From: CAVQFD01 sp963724695 | GTDB taxonomy: Bacteria; Acidobacteriota; Vicinamibacteria; Vicinamibacterales; CAVVIG01 | Length of the DNA: 64,000 nucleotides | Assembly (NCBI GenBank): GCA_963724695.1 | Contig: CAVRVW010000012.1 | Location: forward strand, 806,001 to 870,000 | Reading direction: 5' to 3' | Shown: positions 8,998 to 18,047 of the stretch, in pieces | Layout: the number at the start of each line of letters is the position of its first letter | Numbering within the stretch: position 1 is the stretch's first letter | Position numbers and translations under genes: made by a program | The notes under the pieces: model-generated | What the model was told of the DNA's origin: nothing | The model's input: only the letters and a program-made list of their open reading frames with translations | The model's database searches: none

Positions 8998-10170
8998 ATG
9001 AGCGAGGTGGCCGTCGGTACGATCGTTGCGAAGAACTTTCTGCCGTTCGCCCGAGTGCTCGGTCGATCATTCGTCGAGCACAACCCAACCGTGCCGTTCT
9101 TCGTCGTCCTGGCCGATCGAGTCGACGCGACGTTCACGCCGTCCAGCGAGCCATTTGAGATTATTCTCCTCCAGCAGCTTGCGATTCCAGACCTCCGGCG
9201 CCTGTGCTTCACCTACACGCGACAACAGGTGGCGATCGCCGCCAAGCCCTATCTGCTCAGGCACCTGCTCGATCAAGGGTTCACAACGGCGATCTTCCTC
9301 GACGCAGACATCCTCGTCATGGATTCGCTGCGACCGCTGTTCGACGAGGCTGCCGCGCACGCGATTTCGCTCACTCCGCACCTGCTTTCACCCTTGTGCT
9401 CCGACGATCGGTGCACGCGCGAGCTCAACATCCTTCAGTCGGGGGTCTACAACGGCGGGTATGTCGGCGTTTCGGAACACGCGTCGGCACGCCAGTTCCT
9501 GCACTGGTGGGCCGATCGGTTGCATACGCACTGTCGGCACGACGTGTCACAAGGGATGCACTACGACCAGCGCTGGCTCGACCTGGTACCTGCGCTGTTC
9601 GACGATGTGCACATCGTCCGCGAGTCTGGCTGCAACACGGCACACTGGAACCTGCCAGAACGCAGCCTGACACTGACGCGGTTCTTCCACTTCAGCGGCT
9701 TCGAGCCCGAGCGTCCGTGCTGCGTGACACGCTACTCGAGCCGCCTGACCATGGAAAGCCTCGGGCCTGCTGCCGCGCTCTTTACGCGCTACGTGAGTCT
9801 GCTCTGCGCCCAGGGTTACTTCGAGTGCAAGGACTTGCCGTATGCGTTCGGCGCCTTCGACAACGGCGTGCCGATTCCAGATCTCGCGCGGAGGCTCTAT
9901 CAGGATCTGCGCACCATGGCCGACCAGTTCGGCGATCCGTTCGAGGCGTCCGGCGCTCACGCGTACTTTCGATGGCTGAACGAACCAGCCGCGGGACCGT
10001 CCGGCTTGCCTGGATCAGTCAGCCGGCTGTGGCACGAGGTGTACCGCTGCCGGCCTGATCTGCAACATGCGTTTCCTGAGGTGTTCGGGGCCGACAACGC
10101 CGCCTTTCGCGCGTGGCTGGCTGTGAGCGGGCTCCGGGAGCACAACATCGCCGAAGCGTTCCTGCAATGA
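8998..10170 (+). CDS. Glycosyltransferase (GT8-like), catalytic paralogue
   Basis: This 390-residue protein starts at an ATG seven bases after the previous stop, with GGAGAGGAGC upstream. It has the N-terminal motif VAVGTIVAKNFLPFAR and an intact DxD (FLDADILVMDSL) at about residue 102, which would bind the nucleotide-sugar metal ion. It therefore looks competent to transfer a sugar. Gene order and spacing suggest cotranscription and common action with the DxD-less copy before it. A strong inverted repeat follows the stop. Acceptor and donor are unknown. Confidence 0.78.
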   Translation: MSEVAVGTIVAKNFLPFARVLGRSFVEHNPTVPFFVVLADRVDATFTPSSEPFEIILLQQLAIPDLRRLCFTYTRQQVAIAAKPYLLRHLLDQGFTTAIFLDADILVMDSLRPLFDEAAAHAISLTPHLLSPLCSDDRCTRELNILQSGVYNGGYVGVSEHASARQFLHWWADRLHTHCRHDVSQGMHYDQRWLDLVPALFDDVHIVRESGCNTAHWNLPERSLTLTRFFHFSGFEPERPCCVTRYSSRLTMESLGPAAALFTRYVSLLCAQGYFECKDLPYAFGAFDNGVPIPDLARRLYQDLRTMADQFGDPFEASGAHAYFRWLNEPAAGPSGLPGSVSRLWHEVYRCRPDLQHAFPEVFGADNAAFRAWLAVSGLREHNIAEAFLQ

Positions 10171-10225
10171 CGATTGTCGGCAGGCGCCCTGTTGCCTTTG
10201 CCTGGACCGCCCGACAATCGTTTGT
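10170..10225 (+). terminator. Likely intrinsic terminator after the glycosyltransferase pair
   Basis: ACGATTGTCGG and CCGACAATCGT form an 11-bp perfect stem around a loop that itself contains a CAGGC/GCCTG pairing. TTGTT follows. It begins at the last base of the glycosyltransferase stop codon. Confidence 0.6.
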
Positions 10226-10243
10226 TATCCTCCCGTAAACCCG

Positions 10244-11059
10244 TTGCCGCTGCTTCCCCTCGTTCTCGTCGTCGCGCTCGGGCAAGCCGACGCTCCGGCA
10301 ATGTCCTGCCGGTTCTCGGTCCGCGCGGATCAGCGGACAACTGAGCCCGTGCAGGACGGCTTTTCGGTCACCGTTCGTCGCAAGGCCGATCCGGCCCTGA
10401 CAAAGGACGCCTGCGTGATCGAGGTGCACGACCGCCAGGGGCTCCTCGTCTTTTCGCGCGAAGGGTTCAATACCAAGCTGCACGATGACGGTAGACGAGA
10501 CGTCGACAACGACGGTTCGCCGGACCTGGTCATTGGATCCGACTCGCGCGCCACCAACCGCTGCTGCAGGGAGTACGCCGTCCTGTCGTTGACGCCGGCT
10601 CCGCGTGCCGTGGGCACGTTTGCGAACCTTTCGTTTGAGACCGATCTCGGCCGCACCACGGTGTGGGCGACGTTGTCGTTCGACGATTTCGCAACAGACG
10701 TGGGGCCCGTGCCGACGATCGTCATCGTCGGGCAGTTTCGGGAGGGACGCTTTGTCGACCTCACGGCCGAGCGTTGTCCGGTGATCCTCGCTGGAACATC
10801 CAGGGGTCTCGGGAACCTGTCCCAGGATCTCTGGCAGATCGAAGCCAATCACCGGGCGGCGTCGCGGGCGGAGACAGGTCCGCCGTCGCTCGAAGTCGAG
10901 ACCACTCGCGGCTCGGCGACAAGCGTGGCCCTGCAGATGCTGTACTGCGGCAGAGAGGCTGATGCACACGACGTCATCCGGCAGGTGTGGCCTGACGCTC
11001 AGCAGGAGGCTATCCGCACGTCGTTCGCCGCAGCGGCGGCGGCCGCGCGTCGCCGCTGA
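10244..11059 (+). CDS. Exported protein with one FG-GAP-like calcium motif
   Basis: This is a 271-residue protein read from a TTG with a short hydrophobic N-terminus (LLPLVLVVALGQA), probably a signal peptide. The only recognisable motif is DVDNDGSPDLVIGSD at about residue 88, the calcium-binding core of an FG-GAP/VCBS repeat. No enzyme signature is seen. There is no convincing ribosome binding site at the TTG, so the start is uncertain. It lies between the glycosyltransferase pair and the acyltransferase copies. Confidence 0.55.
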   Translation: MPLLPLVLVVALGQADAPAMSCRFSVRADQRTTEPVQDGFSVTVRRKADPALTKDACVIEVHDRQGLLVFSREGFNTKLHDDGRRDVDNDGSPDLVIGSDSRATNRCCREYAVLSLTPAPRAVGTFANLSFETDLGRTTVWATLSFDDFATDVGPVPTIVIVGQFREGRFVDLTAERCPVILAGTSRGLGNLSQDLWQIEANHRAASRAETGPPSLEVETTRGSATSVALQMLYCGREADAHDVIRQVWPDAQQEAIRTSFAAAAAAARRR

Positions 11060-11082
11060 ATTGTCCGCGCGTGCTGAAGTTC

Positions 11083-13126
11083 ATGACGAGGGGTTCGAAT
11101 GAGGCGGTAAATGCGGCTCCCGCGAACGCCTATCGGCCCGACATTGACGGGTTGAGAGCGTTGGCGGTCTTGCCCGTCATCTTGTTCCATGCCGATTTGT
11201 TCTTCCCCGGGGGATACATCGGGGTCGACGTGTTCTTCGTGATCTCAGGCTATCTGATCACCCAGATCATCGAGCGAGACTTACGGGCGCACAGATTCTC
11301 GGTGCTCGTCTTCTATCAGCGGCGGATCCGGCGCATCTTCCCCGCCTTGTTTGTGATGTGCGCCCTCTCACTTCTTGTGGCCTATTTTCTCCTGGTCCCT
11401 GAGGAGCTGAGAGACTTCGGGAAGACACTGCTCGCGTCGTCGGCCTTTTCCTCCAACATTCTTTTCTATCGATGGTCGGGGTATTTTGCGCCCGACTCCG
11501 AGTTTGCACCGCTCCTGCACACGTGGACGCTGTCTGTCGAGGAGCAGTTCTATGTCGGCTGGCCGTTGCTTCTCGGAGTCCTCAGTCTCCCGGGGGCGGC
11601 GAGGTGGAAGACGCTCGCGGCCGTCTCGATTTTCGGCGGCAGCCTGGCGCTGAGCGCGTACTGGGTCGCGACGAACGCCAACGCGGCGTTTTACTTGTTG
11701 CCGTCCAGGGCGTGGGAGCTGGCGATGGGCGCCCTGCTCTGCTTGTCGCCAATCTCCGGATTCCTGGCACGCCTGCCTCGCAGGGTGTCGTCGATCGCCT
11801 CGCTGACCGGCATCGGTCTGCTCGGCATCACCCTCGTCACGTATGACGCGACGACTCCGTTTCCAGGATTTTCGGCGCTGCTGCCGTGTGTCGGAGCGGC
11901 GCTCATCATCGCCGCGGGTGAGGGCGGGCCGTCGATCGGCGGGCGGATCCTCTCGCTTCGACCGCTGGTCTGGATCGGGTTGATGTCCTATTCGCTATAT
12001 CTATGGCACTGGCCCATCCTGGTCTTCGGGCATCTCTTCGCCAATCACCCGCTGCGCGCGGCTGAACGCGTCGGCTTAGTCGGGCTGACGTTCATCGTCT
12101 CCTGGCTCTCGTGGCGGTTTGTCGAGCGCCCCTTCCGGAGCGCGCATGTGGTGCGCGCGACCAGTCGCACCTGGGTACTCGGGGGCCTGGCCACGAGTGC
12201 CGTTTTCATCGTCGTCGGTGCGGTTCTATTCTGGCGCGACGGCTTACCGTCTCGTGGACCGCATGTTGCTGGCATCGCACAGGACCTGGCCGCCGAGTTA
12301 AAGGCGCTCGAAAAATCGAAGTGCCTGGCTCACAGCGAGTTGCTTCCCGCCATCGACGGTTGTCTCCTTGGAGCGCAATCATCGACACCCGGATATGAGA
12401 TCGTCCTCTGGGGCGATTCCCACGCGGCGCATCTGGCGCCGGTGCTCCACTCGATCGGCCAACACCTCGGAGTGACGACCCGGCAAATCACGAAGGTCGG
12501 ATGCGCACCGCTCTCCGGTGTTGCATTTGGACGGGTCGATTGGATGCAGACGGGATGCCCGGCGTTCAACGATGATGCGCTCAAGGAGATCCTCGGCGAC
12601 AGCCGGGTGCGTGTCGTAGTGATGTCTGCCCGCTGGGATCCCTACGCTGAGGGTTCCATGCTTTTGACCCTCGGTGGCGCCAGCCCCTCGCTGAGTCAGT
12701 CCCACCTGCTCTTTGTCGCTAGCCTTCGGAACGTTCTCATGGCGCTGACGGACAGCGGCCGTCAGGTCATTCTGATTGGGCAGGTGCCTCTACCGCCGGC
12801 GGAGTTCATTCGGTGCATCACGCGGGCACGCTTCAAAGGCTGGCCAGTAAACGCCTGCGCGATCGATGAATCCGTAGCGCGTGCCCAGACTGAAGCGTCG
12901 GTCAATCGACTGCTCGCGCAGGCTGGTTCAGGTCTCGAGGCACACGTCGAGATGGTGCATCCCTATGATGAGCTGTGCAGCAACAAGGGATGCATGGTTG
13001 AGGCCGCTGAACGGTTCGTATATATGGATGATTCGCATCTGTCCCCCCACGGCGCGCATCTACTGGCAGACGAGACTCGAAGACAGCCTCACGTCTGCAT
13101 TGCGGTGGCCGCACATTGGCAGATAG
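11083..13126 (+). CDS. OafA-like acyltransferase with C-terminal SGNH domain (copy 1, C-terminal frameshift)
   Basis: The N-terminal half is an integral-membrane acyltransferase-3 domain of about ten helices with YRPDIDGLRALAVL, the catalytic His in FHADLFFPGG and VDVFFVISGYLI. The C-terminal half is a periplasmic SGNH hydrolase-like domain with WGDSHAA (nucleophile Ser) and DDSHLSPHGAHLL (Asp/His). Such enzymes O-acetylate surface polysaccharides. One extra C near 13068, judged against copy 2, shifts the frame so that the raw frame runs on to 13326. The ancestral frame would stop at 13126. I chose the ATG at 11083 because homology with copy 2 begins there; a GTG four codons earlier is possible. 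Confidence 0.8.
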
Positions 13127-13322
13127 GGATTTTTTTCCTTTGTCCGTTGAGCGCGTCGAAGCTCCTCGGCCGAAGCGGCTCACAAACCGCGACGAAAAGG
13201 TCTCCACTAAATCCTGGGAACTCCAACCTGCAGCGGTGGAGCGGGCGTGATGTGCCAACAAGCCGCTACAATCGGACGTTGCATCTTCCAGGGAATTACT
13301 TTTGGATCTGGTTGACCGGTTC

Positions 13323-15373
13323 ATGACAAGGAGTTCGAGTGTGCCGGTAAATGCGGCGCCCGCGAACGCCTATCGGCCCGACATCGACGGGTTGAGAGCG
13401 TTGGCGGTCTTGCCCGTCATCTTGTTCCACGCCGATTTGTTCTTCCCCGGGGGATACATCGGGGTCGACGTGTTTTTCGTGATCTCAGGCTATCTGATCA
13501 CGCAGATCATCGAGCGAGACTTACGGGCGCACAGATTCTCGGTGCTCGTCTTCTATCAGCGGCGGATCCGGCGCATCTTCCCCGCCTTGTTTGTGATGTG
13601 CGCACTCTCAATTCTTATGGCCTATTTTCTCCTGGTCCCTGAAGAGCTGAAAGACTTCGGGAAAACACTGCTCGCGTCGTCGGCCTTTTCCTCCAACATT
13701 CTCTTCTATCGATGGTCGGGGTATTTTGCGCCCGACTCCGAATTTGCACCGCTCCTGCATACGTGGACCCTGTCTGTCGAGGAGCAATTCTATGTCGGCT
13801 GGCCGCTGCTTCTCCGAGTCCTCAGCCTCCCGCGGGCGTCGAGGTGGAAGACGCTCGCGGCCGTCTCGATTCTTGGCGGCAGCCTGACGCTGAGCGCGTA
13901 CTGGGTCGGGAGTGACGCCAACGCGGCGTTTTACTTGTTGCCGTCCAGGGCGTGGGAGCTGGCGATGGGCGCCCTGCTCTGCTTGTCGCCAATCTCCGGA
14001 TTCGTAGCACGCCTTCCTCGCGCGGTGTCTTCGATGGCCTCGCTGGCCGGCATCGGTCTTCTCGGCATCGCCCTCGTCACGTATGACGCGACGACTCCGT
14101 TTCCTGGATTTGCGGCGCTGCTGCCGTGTGTCGCGAGCGGCCCTCATCATCGCCGCGGGTGAGGGCGGCACGTCGATCGGCGGGCGGATCCTCTCGCTTC
14201 GGCCGCTGGTCTGGATCGGGTTGATGTCCTATTCGCTGTACCTATGGCACTGGCCCATCCTGGTCTTCGGGCATCTCTTCGCCAATCACCCGCTGCGCGC
14301 GGCTGAACGCGTCGGCTTGGTCGGGCTGACGTTCATCGTCTCCTGGCTCTCGTGGCGGTTTGTCGAGCGCCCCTTCCGGAGCGCGCATGTGGTGCGCGCG
14401 ACCAGTCGCACCTGGGTACTTGGGGGCCTTGGCCACGAGTGCCGTTTTCATCATCGTCGGTGCAGTGTCTACTCTGGCGCGACGGCTTACCGGCCCGTGG
14501 GCCAGACGTCGTTGGCTTCGTCCAGGAGCTGGCCGCCGAGGAACAGGCGCTCGAACAATCGCGGTGCCTGGTGGCTCGCAGCGCGTCGCTTCCCGCCATC
14601 GACGGTTGTCTCCTTGGAGCGCAATCGTCGACACCCAGATATGAGATCGTCCTCTGGGGCGATTCCCACGCGGCGCAGTTGGCGCCTGTGTTTGGCTCGG
14701 TCGGCCAACGCCTCGGAGTGACGACTCGGCAAATCACGAAGGCCGGATGCGCGCCGCTTCCAGGCGTCACATTTTCGCGGGTCGATTGGATGCTGGCGGG
14801 ATGCCCGGCGTTCAACGACGATGTGCTCAAGGAGATCCTCGGCGACAGCCGGGTGCGTGTCGTGGTGATGGCTGCCCGCTGGGATACCTACGCTGAGGGT
14901 CCCATGCTCTTGACCGACAGCGGGCGCCAGCCCCTCGCTGAGTCAGTCCCACCAACTCTTCGTCAGTGGCCTTCGGAAAGCTCTCATGGCACTGATGGAC
15001 AGCGGCCGTCAGGTCATCCTGATTGGGCAGGTGCCCCTACCGCCGAGCGGAGTTCATTCGGTGCATCACGCGGGCACGCTTCAAAGGCTGGCCAGAAAAC
15101 GGCTGCGCGATCGATGAATCCGCAGCGCGTGCCGAGACTGAAGCGTCGGTCAATCGACTGCTCGCGCAGGCTGGTTCAGGTCTCGAGGCACACGTCGAGA
15201 TCGTGCATCCCTATGATGAGCTGTGCGGCAACAACGGATGCATGGTTGAGGCCGCTGAACGGTTCATATACATGAATGATTCGCATCTGTCCCCCCACGG
15301 AGCGCATCTACTGGAGACGAGACTCGAAAACAGCCTCACGTCTGCATTGCGGTGGCCGCAAGTTGGCAGATAG
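13323..15373 (+). pseudogene. Second, broken copy of the acyltransferase-SGNH gene
   Basis: The sequence is highly similar to copy 1 along its whole length, but the reading frame changes at least five times. Single extra bases are visible near 14133, 14428, 14466 and 15050, and a cluster of small indels lies at 14925-14970. The acyltransferase half is intact only to about residue 275. The SGNH half (WGDSHAAQ, NDSHLSPHGAHLL) survives in fragments. As read, no single frame makes the full protein. The neighbours are much cleaner, so true decay after duplication is plausible; mis-assembly of a near-identical repeat is the alternative. Confidence 0.75.
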
Positions 15374-15387
15374 GGACTTGCCTCCCG

Positions 15388-16128
15388 CTATTTCTTTCCC
15401 TTTGTCCGTTGAGCGCGTCGAAGCTCCTCGGCCAGAATGGGGACACCGAGATTGCTTGCCTGGATACCCGCAGCGACGCAGATCTTGAGGACTTCCATGA
15501 TTTCTTCAATGGTCGCGCCGAGCTTCAGGGCCGTCTTGATGTGCCGGCTTGTGCCGGGCGCGTACATATGGGTGATCGACGCATCGACGGCGATGCTCAA
15601 GAGTTCCGCCAGCTTGGGCGTGAATACCCCGCTGGTGTAGACCGGCAGGCTTACGGCGATGATCGCTTCCGTCCAGGCCGGGGCAATCTCGAAGAACGCG
15701 TCCCAGGCCGGATTCCATTGTCCCGCGGCTTTCATCTTGTCGCAGACAGGGGTGGCGGCCGACTTCGGCGTGAACGTCACACCGGCCGCCTTCGCTTCTT
15801 CCAGAAGAAGCGGTGCGCCCAGGCTGCACGTATGGAGCGCCAGAAGAGATGCGACCTTCAGGGTCATCAGGATCTCTTCGCGGGTCGCACCGGCCGCGAG
15901 TGCGCCGCGAATATGGCGCCGGGTGCCCTCGGTGCTCAAGTTCGTACACGCCGCATTCACCGCCAGGCTGATCAGTTCGACGTCCTTGCGCGGCAGGACG
16001 CCGCCGGTCCACGGGTCCGCGGACATCTTGAGGCATTGATCGACCCACACCGGTTCCCACTCGCGAAACTGGGCGAGCGCAGAGTTGTCCCAGGGACCGG
16101 TCGCTTCTGCTTTGTCAGGTACTGCCAT
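15388..16128 (-). CDS. Carboxymuconolactone decarboxylase (AhpD-like) family protein, two domains
   Basis: This 246-residue protein is read from an ATG preceded by GAGGAGATAG. A longer frame to 16245 overlaps the upstream gene and lacks support. Two similar CMD units are visible: ELISLAVNAACTNLSTEGTRRHI near 70 and ELLSIAVDASITHMYAPGTSRHI near 190. Each has the RRHI/SRHI helix, but neither has the CxxC pair of peroxidatic AhpD proteins. A peroxidase role is therefore unlikely, and a decarboxylase or lactonase-like role is possible. It is the second gene after promoter site A, behind the outer-membrane protein. Confidence 0.82.
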   Translation of the reverse strand: MAVPDKAEATGPWDNSALAQFREWEPVWVDQCLKMSADPWTGGVLPRKDVELISLAVNAACTNLSTEGTRRHIRGALAAGATREEILMTLKVASLLALHTCSLGAPLLLEEAKAAGVTFTPKSAATPVCDKMKAAGQWNPAWDAFFEIAPAWTEAIIAVSLPVYTSGVFTPKLAELLSIAVDASITHMYAPGTSRHIKTALKLGATIEEIMEVLKICVAAGIQASNLGVPILAEELRRAQRTKGKK

Positions 16129-16198
16129 TTTGACTATCTCCTCGACGAGGTTTGGGATGCTGAGATTGCACGCCTGGTCGGGTGACAGGTGTGAGGCC

Positions 16199-16867
16199 TC
16201 AGAAGCGGAAGGTGACGCCGCCGTTGATGTCGAACTGGTTGGCATACTGCGCGTCGCCGACGACGTAGCAGCCCCAGTACGGATCGCACCAATACCCTTC
16301 GGCGTCGGATTTGATGTACGTCGGCGTCAAGCGCACGCCGATTCGGCCGCCAACCCTCGACGACCCATACAGTTTCACGCCGGCGCCCCACGTGCTGGAG
16401 AACTTCGACGCGCCCGAGATGGTCCCGGCGACACCGTTGGCGCGGGTGTAGGCGACGTCGCCGAAGCTCGTGGCGCCGAGACCGCCCATGACGTAGGGAC
16501 GGATCTTCGCGTCACCCTCGCCGAGGTTGTACGTGAAGGTGCCGTGGTACGTGCTGATGCTCATGTCGCCGATATCCTTCGTCGAGGTTCCTCCGGCCTG
16601 CAGGGTCGAGGGCTGGTTGCCGTAGAGGAAGCCCACCTCGGCGTTCGGTCCGACGAAAAACCCGAGGTCAAGACCCCAGCCGAAAGAGTCCTTCGGATCG
16701 AGACGGTCGAACGTTCCCTGTCCCGGGATGATGATGGCGTCTCCGCTGACGCCATCAGCGAAGACCCAGGCAAAGGTGACGCCGACTTCCACCCTGGGCG
16801 TTTGCGCGAAGGCGGGCACCGCCGCCAGCATTCCAACAAAAGCGTTGAGTACGATTCGTTTCAGCAT
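16199..16867 (-). CDS. Outer-membrane beta-barrel protein
   Basis: This 222-residue protein starts at an ATG with GAGAGGCA upstream. It has a signal peptide (LNAFVGMLAAVPAFA), amphipathic strands and a terminal FRF, all typical of small eight-stranded barrels (OmpW/OprF-type fold). A porin or adhesin-like role is possible. It is the first gene downstream of promoter site A, with about 125 bases of leader, and is followed by the CMD-family gene. It would be the outer-membrane component of the inferred island regulon. Confidence 0.78.
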   Translation of the reverse strand: MLKRIVLNAFVGMLAAVPAFAQTPRVEVGVTFAWVFADGVSGDAIIIPGQGTFDRLDPKDSFGWGLDLGFFVGPNAEVGFLYGNQPSTLQAGGTSTKDIGDMSISTYHGTFTYNLGEGDAKIRPYVMGGLGATSFGDVAYTRANGVAGTISGASKFSSTWGAGVKLYGSSRVGGRIGVRLTPTYIKSDAEGYWCDPYWGCYVVGDAQYANQFDINGGVTFRF

Positions 16868-17000
16868 GGTTGAGTGCCTCTCGTTGATCGATGGGTTGCG
16901 GAACTCCTGCCGTTCCTGACAATGGTTCCTGGCGTGTTCGAACTCGCTCCGCTGACGACCTGTCATGGCGTTCCGTGTTACTCATCGTCAGCCGATGTGC

Positions 17001-17047
17001 ACTATAGGGGTCGGGGGGTACCGTCGCTACTGCCCTTAGGGGAAGGT
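17001..17047 (-). promoter_or_regulatory. Island operator-promoter, site A (OMP/CMD)
   Basis: Read leftward: CCTTCCCCTAAGGGCAGTAG followed by C, then 19 nt, then TATAGT. The element has the palindromic core CCCT-A-AGGG. With a start point about 7 nt past the hexamer, it covers about -52 to -32 and replaces a -35 box, as a class II activator site would. It serves the outer-membrane protein gene. Confidence 0.75.
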
Positions 17048-17094
17048 GTGGAGTGCAGCCGCGGCGACCGACACATGGATCGGGCGAAACCGTG

Positions 17095-17883
17095 TCAGGC
17101 GCTCGGGCTGCTCGCCTTGCGAAACAGCCTGTCGCGGTCGCTGTCGAAGTGATACAGCTTCGCGACCGTGATCCGTTTCGCGAGAGCACTGCACGCGACG
17201 CAGGCCGCGACACTTCCGATCACCGGCCCGACCCAATAGATCCACCAACCGTCCCAGTGTCCTGAGATGATCGCCGGTCCCAGGCTGCGCGCCGGGTTGG
17301 TGCTCGTTCCCGAGATCGGCGACTCCGCGTACACCATCACGGCGTACAGGATGGGAAAGATCGCCGGGGTGAACGGACGAATCCGGCGAAAGCCGAGGAA
17401 CACGCACAACAGCGTGACCATCGCGAACGTCGTGATGACTTCCCCGAGCAGGACGGCCCCGACGCTGTAGCCTTCGCCCGGGACGGTGGCGCCGAACGAC
17501 ACGCTTCGCCCCATCGCGCCCCAGGCCAGGAGCGGCACGCTCCCGAGAATGGCCCCGGCAAGCTGCGCCACGACATAACCGAGGGACGTCCGCAGATCGA
17601 GCTTGCCCATCAGGCGGAATGCCAGCGTCACGATGGGGTTGATGTGCGCGCCGCTTCGTTCCCCGACCGGGGAGAGCGCGATCAACGCACCGGTGGTGCC
17701 GAACAGGAAGCCGGTGATCAACCGGCGCCATCCTTCGCTCGGCAGGACGCCCGGAATGGGACTGCCTTCCCCGAACATCAGAATCACGAGCGAAAGGCCG
17801 ACCAGCACCAGCGCCGCCGTCCCGACCAGTTCGGCACGAAGGACCAGCCAGGGAATGTTAGCGGACCTCGAGCTGCTCGCCAC
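17095..17883 (-). CDS. Aquaporin / glycerol facilitator (MIP family)
   Basis: This is a 262-residue membrane channel with six helices and the two pore half-helices. The first carries HINPIVT (NPI instead of NPA) and the second carries TNPARSLGP. It would pass water or small polyols such as glycerol. I chose the GTG located two bases after the stop of the tiny dehydrogenase relic (TGACCGTG), because the frame upstream belongs to that relic's other frame. No independent ribosome binding site is visible, so expression probably depends on translation of the relic. The atypical first NPA may affect selectivity. Confidence 0.82.
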   Translation of the reverse strand: MASSSRSANIPWLVLRAELVGTAALVLVGLSLVILMFGEGSPIPGVLPSEGWRRLITGFLFGTTGALIALSPVGERSGAHINPIVTLAFRLMGKLDLRTSLGYVVAQLAGAILGSVPLLAWGAMGRSVSFGATVPGEGYSVGAVLLGEVITTFAMVTLLCVFLGFRRIRPFTPAIFPILYAVMVYAESPISGTSTNPARSLGPAIISGHWDGWWIYWVGPVIGSVAACVACSALAKRITVAKLYHFDSDRDRLFRKASSPSA

Positions 17884-17885
17884 GG

Positions 17886-17957
17886 TCAGGCTTCCGCGAA
17901 CTGGTTGACGACCTTGACGTAATCCGGCTGCCGTGCGAGGGCTCGCTTGGCTTTCAT
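17886..17957 (-). pseudogene. Internal-deletion relic of a glucose dehydrogenase gene
   Basis: This 23-codon frame begins MKA and ends RALARQPDYVKVVNQFAEA. The end matches the C-terminus of the intact dehydrogenase at 20748-21797 (ALQRQPEDIKVVIQFAEA). The leader CGATTTCTCCTGAC-AGGCG (+ strand) and the adjoining GGGTCGGCG also match that gene's leader. Nearly the whole body is missing, as if start and end were fused by one deletion. It keeps its ribosome binding site (GGAGAAATCGA) and its stop abuts the aquaporin start, so it may now act as a coupling leader peptide. Confidence 0.75.
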
Positions 17958-18047
17958 CCTCGATTTCTCCTGACAAGGCGCAAATGGGGTCGGCGCCGCT
18001 CCCGGCTGGCTGACGTCAGCGGCCGCGGCGGCGACCGCCTTCGAGGG

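Larger units (their letters stand above)
11083..15433. repeat. Tandem direct duplication of about 2.1 kb
   Basis: The two acyltransferase copies are consecutive direct repeats, roughly 11083-13170 and 13323-15433. The repeated unit extends beyond the acyltransferase stop. It includes about 35 bases (TTTGTCCGTTGAGCGCGTCG and onward) that in the right-hand copy are the 3' end of the leftward carboxymuconolactone-decarboxylase-family gene. In the left-hand copy that tail is stranded without its gene, which marks the duplication end point. Confidence 0.75.

Noticed and set aside
13302..13326. Independent gene start for a long product of copy 1 ending at 13326
   Set aside because: The last 80 or so residues arise from a one-base shift relative to copy 2 and read through non-coding DNA, so they are not a real C-terminal domain.
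11083..15433. IS element or transposon explaining the duplicated acyltransferase
   Set aside because: No transposase, terminal inverted repeats or target-site duplication is visible. A simple tandem duplication explains the sequence.
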